The notes beneath the pieces are model-generated. The model was not told the DNA's origin. It ran no database searches and saw only the letters and a list, made by a program, of their open reading frames with translations. Shown here in pieces: positions 1 through 4,106 of a DNA stretch of 6,132 bases; positions within the stretch are counted from its first letter, which is position 1, and each line of letters begins with the position of its first letter. A program made the position numbers and the translations under genes. This DNA comes from Planctomycetota bacterium. GTDB taxonomy: Bacteria > Planctomycetota > SKW154. The stretch lies in contig JAOAAR010000133.1 of assembly GCA_026418755.1 (NCBI GenBank), forward strand, positions 1 to 6,132, written 5' to 3'.

Positions 1-88
1 GTCTTCTGGCTCGGCACCGGCACGGCCGGATCGGTCGCGCCCTCCGAGTCGAACAAGTACAGCCCCGGCCCCGAGTACCGCAAGAAGT
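1..88. other. GC-rich coding-like fragment of foreign composition, strand uncertain
   Basis: This stretch is about 68% G+C, against roughly half or less elsewhere. Read in plus frame 1, 28 of the 29 codons up to base 87 end in G or C, the signature of a protein-coding gene from a high-GC genome. The plus reading begins VFWLGTGTAGSVAPSESNKY and stays open into the tRNA antisense, stopping at 148-150. The minus frame that shares the same third positions is also open and reads FLRYSGPGLYLFDSEGATDP near its start, so composition alone does not settle the strand. I do not recognise either peptide. The segment lies directly against the tRNA 3' end with no spacer or terminator. It may be the edge of an integrated element or a chimeric join in the assembly; the sequence cannot decide between them. 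Confidence 0.5.
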
Positions 89-161
89 GGGCGGTGCTGG
101 ACTCGAACCAGCGACCTCTACCTTGTGAAGGTAACGCTCTAACCAACTGAGCCAACCGCCC
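88..161 (-). tRNA. tRNA-Val (anticodon CAC)
   Basis: A complete 74-base cloverleaf can be folded on the minus strand. The acceptor stem is GGGCGGT (161-155) with ACCGCCC (95-89). The D arm is GCTC/GAGC around the loop AGTTGGTTA. The anticodon stem TTACC/GGTAG has four standard pairs and one T-G pair. The anticodon loop is TTCACAA, with the anticodon CAC at 127-125, which reads the valine codon GUG. The variable loop is AGGTC and the T arm is GCTGG/CCAGC around TTCGAGT. The discriminator base is A at 88. The 3' CCA is not encoded (the next bases read CTT), so it would be added by CCA-adding enzyme. All invariant positions look intact, so the gene appears functional. It has its own strong promoter just upstream. 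Confidence 0.95.
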
Positions 162-170
162 CTTTATTCC

Positions 171-199
171 AATATACCGTTCGATGTTTGTGCTGTCAA
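171..199 (-). promoter_or_regulatory. Sigma70 promoter of tRNA-Val
   Basis: On the minus strand a perfect -35 box TTGACA (199-194) is followed, after exactly 17 bp, by TATATT (176-171), which matches the TATAAT consensus at five of six positions. The -10 box ends nine bases before the first tRNA base at 161. Transcription would therefore start near 163-165 and give a very short 5' leader for RNase P to remove. This is the strongest promoter visible in the window. Confidence 0.85.
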
Positions 200-201
200 A
201 G

Positions 202-237
202 AAAAATACTAAAGGTCTTCCTTGAAGACAGTTCTTT
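202..237 (-). terminator. Possible rho-independent terminator after hypE
   Basis: Read on the minus strand, GTCTTC (229-224) and GAAGAC (220-215) form a perfect 6-bp stem around an AAG loop. AAAG (237-234) and CTTT (214-211) can add four pairs below it if four bases (233-230) bulge out. After four more bases comes a run of five T (206-202). It sits between the hypE stop codon and the tRNA-Val promoter, where a terminator is expected. The stem is short and bulged and the T run is slightly displaced, so it may be weak. Confidence 0.4.
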
Positions 238-304
238 CAATGGTATGTTGTTGCAGTTCAGGGTATTCTTCTTGTCTTCTGTTTGCAACTTAACAGGCTT
301 GGTG

Positions 305-350
305 TTACGGAGAATGTGGTTAACAGATTCTTGGGAGTTGTTCTCCGTAA
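305..350 (-). repeat. 10-bp perfect inverted repeat spanning the hypE stop codon
   Basis: TTACGGAGAA at 305-314 is the exact reverse complement of TTCTCCGTAA at 341-350, with 26 bases between. In the hypE mRNA it would form a 10-bp stem whose loop holds the last codons (including PRIC) and the TAA stop at 322-320. No T run follows it, so it does not look like a rho-independent terminator. It could stabilise the mRNA 3' end or affect termination of translation; both are guesses. Confidence 0.55.
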
Positions 351-1633
351 GGCATGTCTAGGATACGGATGCCGCCAACGGAGGTTTTCAATGTGACAGA
401 GGGAGCATCTTTAGAGGAGGTTCTGCCGATGAGTGCGGAAGATTCAGTGTATTTCTGGCGTCTCAGAAAAGATAGCACATTTTCAGCAATTTTTTCTTCG
501 ACGAATATAAGCAGTTTTCCCTCGTTAGCGACCGAGAAAGGGTCTAATCCTAAGAGTTCACAAATACCGAGGACTTCGGGTTGGACCGGAACGGCTTCTT
601 CGTCAATTTCTATGGAGACATTGGAGTTTTCAGCGACTTCGTTGAGGGCGGATGCTAGTCCTCCTCGCGTCGGGTCTTTTATGCAATGAATCTCCTTGCC
701 GAATTTGTCAAGTAGTCCTTCGACTACCTTGCTGAGTGGTGCGGCGTCACTTTTTAGGTTGGTCTTCAGTTTAAGTCCACGCTGGAGGGAGATTATGGTC
801 GCACCGTGGTCGCCCATTGAGCCTGTAAGAATCAGGGTGTCTCCTGGACGGACATTATGGGTGGAAAGAGATGCTTTTGGATGAATCTTTCCGATGCCTG
901 CTGTATTGATGAAAAGTTTGTCAGCAGCCCCTTTCTCCACTACCTTTGTATCACCTGTGACAACTTTGACTTCTGCTTCTTTAGCGGTCTGGGCGATGGA
1001 TTTGAGAATAGTCCTTAAATCTGAAAGAGAGAATCCTTCTTCAAGGATGAGAGAGAGAGATAAAGCAATAGGTTTTGCTCCAAGGCAGGAGAGGTCATTG
1101 ACGGTTCCTGATACTGCAAGTCTGCCAATGTCTCCTCCGGGGAAAAAGGGTGGACGCACAACATAGGAATCCGTTGTGAAGGCAAGTCTCTCGGAGCCAA
1201 TGTTTAATTCAGCAGAGTCATCGAGTCGTTCAAGTATGGGGTTTTTAAGCGCAGGAAGTAGAGTATCCATAATGAGAGAGAACATCAGAGTTCCGCCTCC
1301 GCCGTGCGCCAGTTTAACCTCTTCGATGGTTTTCTCGGCCGGTAGCAAGCGGGAAACTTTTTTGCGCTTTTTCGAGGTGTCAACTGAAAGGAATCGACGC
1401 TCTTCAGAGAGGGTCTTTTCAACTGCGCTGCGCACTTTTTCTTCGACAGGTACCCTCTTCACTTTGGATTTGAACTCAACAGACCAATTACCATCTTCCT
1501 TGTGCGCAACAAATGGAATGGTCTCGTTGTCAACCGAGACGACTCCTTCTGCTTGCCATCTTCCTTCAAGCGGACGATAATACCTTCCTGTCACCTCTAC
1601 TTCGATGCGATGAGATTTCTTCTCTTCTCTCAT
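320..1633 (-). CDS. hypE: Hydrogenase maturation protein HypE with N-terminal extension
   Basis: HypE dehydrates the carbamoyl group that HypF places on its C-terminal cysteine, giving the thiocyanate that HypC-HypD use to deliver cyanide to the iron of [NiFe]-hydrogenases. It acts in the cytoplasm. With an ATG start at 1633 the protein has 437 residues. Residues from about 107 to the end match HypE throughout: LAHGGGG at 108-114, TDSYVVRPPFFPGGDIG at 154-170, VTGDTKVVEKGAADKLFINT at 225-244, GDHGATI at 274-280, DPTRGG at 320-325, ANEGKL at 369-374, and the terminal PRIC with the acceptor cysteine as last residue. That core of about 330 residues is the usual HypE length. The first 105 or so residues are extra: a likely beta-rich part (10-58), a charged helix (62-80) and a basic linker. 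A TTG at 1666 would add 11 residues; I prefer the ATG, though its ribosome site (GGA, 6 bases away) is weak. No other hyp gene is in the window. Confidence 0.93.
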   Translation of the reverse strand: MREEKKSHRIEVEVTGRYYRPLEGRWQAEGVVSVDNETIPFVAHKEDGNWSVEFKSKVKRVPVEEKVRSAVEKTLSEERRFLSVDTSKKRKKVSRLLPAEKTIEEVKLAHGGGGTLMFSLIMDTLLPALKNPILERLDDSAELNIGSERLAFTTDSYVVRPPFFPGGDIGRLAVSGTVNDLSCLGAKPIALSLSLILEEGFSLSDLRTILKSIAQTAKEAEVKVVTGDTKVVEKGAADKLFINTAGIGKIHPKASLSTHNVRPGDTLILTGSMGDHGATIISLQRGLKLKTNLKSDAAPLSKVVEGLLDKFGKEIHCIKDPTRGGLASALNEVAENSNVSIEIDEEAVPVQPEVLGICELLGLDPFSVANEGKLLIFVEEKIAENVLSFLRRQKYTESSALIGRTSSKDAPSVTLKTSVGGIRILDMPYGEQLPRIC

Positions 1634-1693
1634 CTCTATTCCATTCCTTATTCCGTCTTCGTTCAATCTCTCTTCATTATTCTGTTTTCTCTT

Positions 1694-2704
1694 TCAGACG
1701 GCATCCATAGCAGCCATTTTGATAATGATATCAACGCATCTGTGCGAATAGCCCCATTCATTGTCATACCAACCGACAACCTTGAGTAGATTGCCATCGA
1801 CTACCATCGTCGAAAGAGAATCAAATACGCAGGAGTGAGGATTACCTACTATGTCTGAAGAGACCAAAGGCTCCTCCGAGTACTCTAAAATCCCTTTCAT
1901 TTCTTCTTGGGCAGCCTTGCGAAATGCTTCGTTCACTTCCTTCTCCGTCACATTCCGCTTCAAAAGAGCGGCAATATCACAGAGGGAGCCGTTTGCCACA
2001 GGAACACGAACAGCCATCCCGTTTATCTTTCCTTTAAGTGGAGGATAGACTAACCCTGCCGCTTTTGCGGCACCAGTTGTTGTTGGGATTATATTCAATG
2101 CCGCTGCGCGAGCGCGTCTCAAATCGCTGTGAACAAGGTCAAGAATCCGCTGGTCGTTTGTGTATGCGTGAACCGTAGTCACTACCGCTTTCACGATTCC
2201 GAACTTTTCATCAAGAAGTTTGACCATCGGCGCAAGACAATTGGTCGTACAAGATGCGTTCGAAATTATACGCATATGCGGTTTCAGAATGGAGTCGTTC
2301 ACGCCAAGTACCACCGTCGCATCTACCTCATCCTTCGCTGGTGCTGAAAGCAACACTCGTTTTGCTCCTGCCTTTATATGCTTCTCACACTCAGAGCGCT
2401 TAGTGAAAACTCCCGTTGCTTCAAGAACAACATCTATCCTCAAATCCTTCCAAGGTAGATTCTCTGGGTTCTTTTCTGAGAAGACTGTCACTTCTCGACC
2501 ACCCACGGTGAGCAAATCTGTTCTGTTGGTCGTGATATCTTCTTTGAATTTGCCGAAGACGGTGTCATATTTCAAGAGATGAGCGAGCGTCGCTGCATCA
2601 GTTACATCATTGACAGCAACAATACGAATATTTTCGTTCTGGAACGCTGCTCGAAAGAAATTGCGTCCGATGCGCCCAAAACCGTTGATTGCCACTCGTA
2701 CCAT
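1694..2704 (-). CDS. gap: Glyceraldehyde-3-phosphate dehydrogenase, type I
   Basis: GAPDH oxidises and phosphorylates glyceraldehyde-3-phosphate to 1,3-bisphosphoglycerate in glycolysis, and runs in reverse in gluconeogenesis. The protein has 336 residues, normal for the phosphorylating tetrameric family. The Rossmann motif NGFGRIGR is at 7-14, and Asp33 in AVNDVTD suggests a preference for NAD over NADP. The catalytic Cys152 lies in SNASCTTNC and the paired His179 in TTVHAYTNDQ. HSDLRRARAAALNIIPTTTG (192-211) and WYDNEWGYS (312-320) are family signatures. The start is the ATG at 2704-2702, eight bases after a near-perfect ribosome site (GGAGG at 2717-2713). The GTG at 2713 lies inside that site and is rejected. 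The gene begins 27 bp after sucC ends, and hypE follows 60 bp after its stop, so the three probably share a transcript. Confidence 0.97.
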   Translation of the reverse strand: MVRVAINGFGRIGRNFFRAAFQNENIRIVAVNDVTDAATLAHLLKYDTVFGKFKEDITTNRTDLLTVGGREVTVFSEKNPENLPWKDLRIDVVLEATGVFTKRSECEKHIKAGAKRVLLSAPAKDEVDATVVLGVNDSILKPHMRIISNASCTTNCLAPMVKLLDEKFGIVKAVVTTVHAYTNDQRILDLVHSDLRRARAAALNIIPTTTGAAKAAGLVYPPLKGKINGMAVRVPVANGSLCDIAALLKRNVTEKEVNEAFRKAAQEEMKGILEYSEEPLVSSDIVGNPHSCVFDSLSTMVVDGNLLKVVGWYDNEWGYSHRCVDIIIKMAAMDAV

Positions 2705-2709
2705 TAGAA

Positions 2710-2720
2710 CCACCTCCTTT
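2710..2720 (-). promoter_or_regulatory. Strong ribosome binding site that fixes the gap start
   Basis: The minus strand reads AAAGGAGGTGG here, nearly the full complement of the 16S rRNA 3' end, with the GGAGG core eight bases before the ATG at 2704. It rules out the in-frame GTG at 2713-2711, which overlaps the site itself. It is the best ribosome site in the window, in keeping with high GAPDH expression. Confidence 0.85.
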
Positions 2721-2731
2721 CCTTTCGGCTA

Positions 2732-3895
2732 TTATTTTGAAGACGCCTTGACTGCGGCTTCTGCCGCTTCTTTCATACTGCTTGCGGTCTCGAACTTAAG
2801 ACCTGATTCTGCCAGCATCTTGCGTCCGATTTCCGCATTGGTTCCTTCAAGCCGCACTATGACAGGAAGATTTATCTTCACTTTTTTCGCCGCTTCAATT
2901 ATGCCTTGCGCGATAACATCACACCGCGCTATGCCTCCAAAAATGTTGACCAGCACAGAGCGAACATTCTTGTCAGAGAGAAGTATATTAAAAGCGGCTT
3001 CGACTTGCTGAGCGGTGGCTCCGCCTCCTACATCCAAAAAGTTTGCAGGTTCGCCACCAGCCAACTTTATCAAATCCATCGTTGCCATAGCAAGACCCGC
3101 CCCGTTTACCATACAGCCCACACTGCCTCCAATGTGGACATAACTTATACCCACATCTTTCGCTTTCGCCTCTTGTGGTGTATCCTCACTTGTATCTCTC
3201 TGCGAGGCGAGTTCCTTCTGTCTGAAAAGGGCGTTCTCATCTATGTTCATTTTCGCATCTAGCGCAATAATCGTCTCCTCTTCCGTCAGAACAAGCGGGT
3301 TAATCTCCACCAGAGAACAGTCCTTTTCCAAGAAGAGTTTTGTAAGACGCCCTACGAGTGCGATGTATTCACCCGTTGCTTTCTCGGTGAGCCCCATTCT
3401 GTAAGCCAATTTGCGCCCTAAGAACTGTGATGTGGCAATCTCAGGCTCAAAATGGAGTTTGAGAATCGCTTCCGGCTTCTCTCTTGCTAATTCCTCGATT
3501 TCGACGCCGCCTTGCGCGCTTGCCAGAATCACTGGTAACTCAATGGAGCGGTCAATAGTGAGCGAAAGGTACAGTTCTCTTTTTATTCTCACGGCGCGTT
3601 CCACAAGCAGTGCATTGACAACAACCCCTTCCGCTCCTGTCTGATGCGTGCGAAGACGGCTTCCTAACATCTGTTGCGATTCTTTAAAAACCTCCTCCGC
3701 GTTCTTACATAACTTAATTCCTCCTGCTTTTCCTCTGCCACCTGCTAATACCTGTGCTTTTACGACAAACTGCTCACCGCCTAACTTCCTCGCCACTTCA
3801 TACGCTTCTTCAGGCTTTTTAACCCATCCCCCTTCAGGGACTCTTATTCCATAACTTGCGAAAATCTGTTTTGCCTGATACTCGTGTAATTTCAT
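2732..3895 (-). CDS. sucC: Succinyl-CoA synthetase, beta subunit
   Basis: With SucD, SucC interconverts succinyl-CoA and succinate, coupled to making or using ATP or GTP; it contributes the nucleotide-binding ATP-grasp domain. The protein has 387 residues against 388 in E. coli, and key positions agree with E. coli numbering as I recall it. MKLHEYQAKQIF opens the chain, AGGRGKAGG at 51-59 is the nucleotide-binding loop, and Asn199 (VEINPLV) and Asp213 (ALDAK) are the metal ligands. MVNGAGLAMATMDLIKLAGG (262-281), FLDVGGGA and NIFGGIARCD (317-326) form the C-terminal ligase domain. The start is the ATG at 3895-3893, preceded by AGGAG at 3911-3907; an upstream TTG at 4009 would add 38 residues through promoter sequence and is rejected. 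sucD normally lies next to sucC, but gap follows instead. Malate-CoA ligase beta subunit is a close homologue and cannot be fully excluded. The nucleotide preference is not evident. Confidence 0.95.
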   Translation of the reverse strand: MKLHEYQAKQIFASYGIRVPEGGWVKKPEEAYEVARKLGGEQFVVKAQVLAGGRGKAGGIKLCKNAEEVFKESQQMLGSRLRTHQTGAEGVVVNALLVERAVRIKRELYLSLTIDRSIELPVILASAQGGVEIEELAREKPEAILKLHFEPEIATSQFLGRKLAYRMGLTEKATGEYIALVGRLTKLFLEKDCSLVEINPLVLTEEETIIALDAKMNIDENALFRQKELASQRDTSEDTPQEAKAKDVGISYVHIGGSVGCMVNGAGLAMATMDLIKLAGGEPANFLDVGGGATAQQVEAAFNILLSDKNVRSVLVNIFGGIARCDVIAQGIIEAAKKVKINLPVIVRLEGTNAEIGRKMLAESGLKFETASSMKEAAEAAVKASSK

Positions 3896-3925
3896 ATCCC
3901 TTTTTACTCCTATTACATGGCCACT

Positions 3926-3954
3926 ATTTTGCTCTGAAGCAAATAAAATGTCAA
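3926..3954 (-). promoter_or_regulatory. Candidate sucC(-gap-hypE) promoter
   Basis: On the minus strand a perfect -35 TTGACA (3954-3949) is followed, after 17 bp, by CAAAAT (3931-3926), a four-of-six match to the -10 consensus. Transcription would start near 3919, giving a leader of about 24 bases before the sucC ATG. An inverted repeat covers part of the spacer and -10 box. A second TTGACA at 4009-4004 has no convincing -10 partner. Confidence 0.5.
3928..3943. repeat. Inverted repeat overlapping the sucC -10 region, possible operator
   Basis: TTTGCT (3928-3933) and AGCAAA (3938-3943) are perfect 6-bp inverted repeats around the four bases CTGA. The element covers the downstream half of the spacer and most of the -10 box of the candidate sucC promoter, a classic place for a repressor operator. 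Short AT-rich palindromes also arise by chance, and no regulator gene is in the window. Confidence 0.35.
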
Positions 3955-4059
3955 CGGTTAAGGTTTTTTTGTACAAACTCTTTTTGCAGTTAGAGGAAAT
4001 TTTTGTCAAGGAAGGTGGTGGACAGTTAAGAGATTTAGAGAGAGTGAGGAGGGAATGAG

Positions 4060-4068
4060 TGATATAAT
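4060..4068 (+). promoter_or_regulatory. Extended -10 promoter of valS
   Basis: The plus strand reads TGATATAAT: a perfect TATAAT (4063-4068) preceded by the TGN extension. The hexamer at the -35 position (4040-4045, GAGAGT) is poor, which is normal for extended -10 promoters. Transcription would begin near 4075, leaving a leader of about 32 bases, too short for a T-box or another riboswitch. Confidence 0.7.
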
Positions 4069-4096
4069 ACTATACTAGACTATGGGTTGATTAGGC

Positions 4097-4100
4097 AGGA
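4097..4100 (+). promoter_or_regulatory. Ribosome binding site that sets the valS start
   Basis: AGGA lies six bases before the ATG at 4107. A competing ATG at 4102 opens a reading frame that stops after four codons, so the one at 4107 is the valS start. Confidence 0.6.
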
Positions 4101-4106
4101 AATGAG

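Noticed and set aside
1..150. Open frame of 49 codons ending in a peptide with DSNQRPLPCEGNALTN
   Set aside because: The second half is only the antisense reading of the tRNA gene, a well-known source of spurious proteins. The first half may be real coding sequence but is reported as a fragment, not as this fused protein.
1176..1580. 134-codon plus-strand open frame, and similar plus-strand frames within hypE, gap and sucC
   Set aside because: They are shadows of strongly conserved minus-strand genes, with serine-rich low-complexity translations and no ribosome sites.
2705..2713. GTG start for gap at 2713
   Set aside because: The codon lies inside the Shine-Dalgarno sequence; the ATG at 2704 has ideal spacing and the normal GAPDH N-terminus.
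3968..3977. TTTGTACAAA palindrome upstream of sucC
   Set aside because: A 10-bp palindrome in an AT-rich intergenic region is not significant alone and does not line up with promoter elements.
3896..4009. Upstream TTG start giving sucC 38 more residues
   Set aside because: The extension is not part of the SucC family, runs through the promoter region and lacks a ribosome site. The ATG at 3895 gives the standard MKLHEYQAK start and length.
3981..4009. Second promoter from TTGACA at 4009-4004
   Set aside because: At spacings of 16-18 bp the -10 candidates (GCAAAA, CAAAAA, AAAAAG) match the consensus poorly.
4010..4106. T-box riboswitch or leader peptide ahead of valS
   Set aside because: The predicted leader is only about 32 bases; there is no T-box sequence, specifier stem or terminator.
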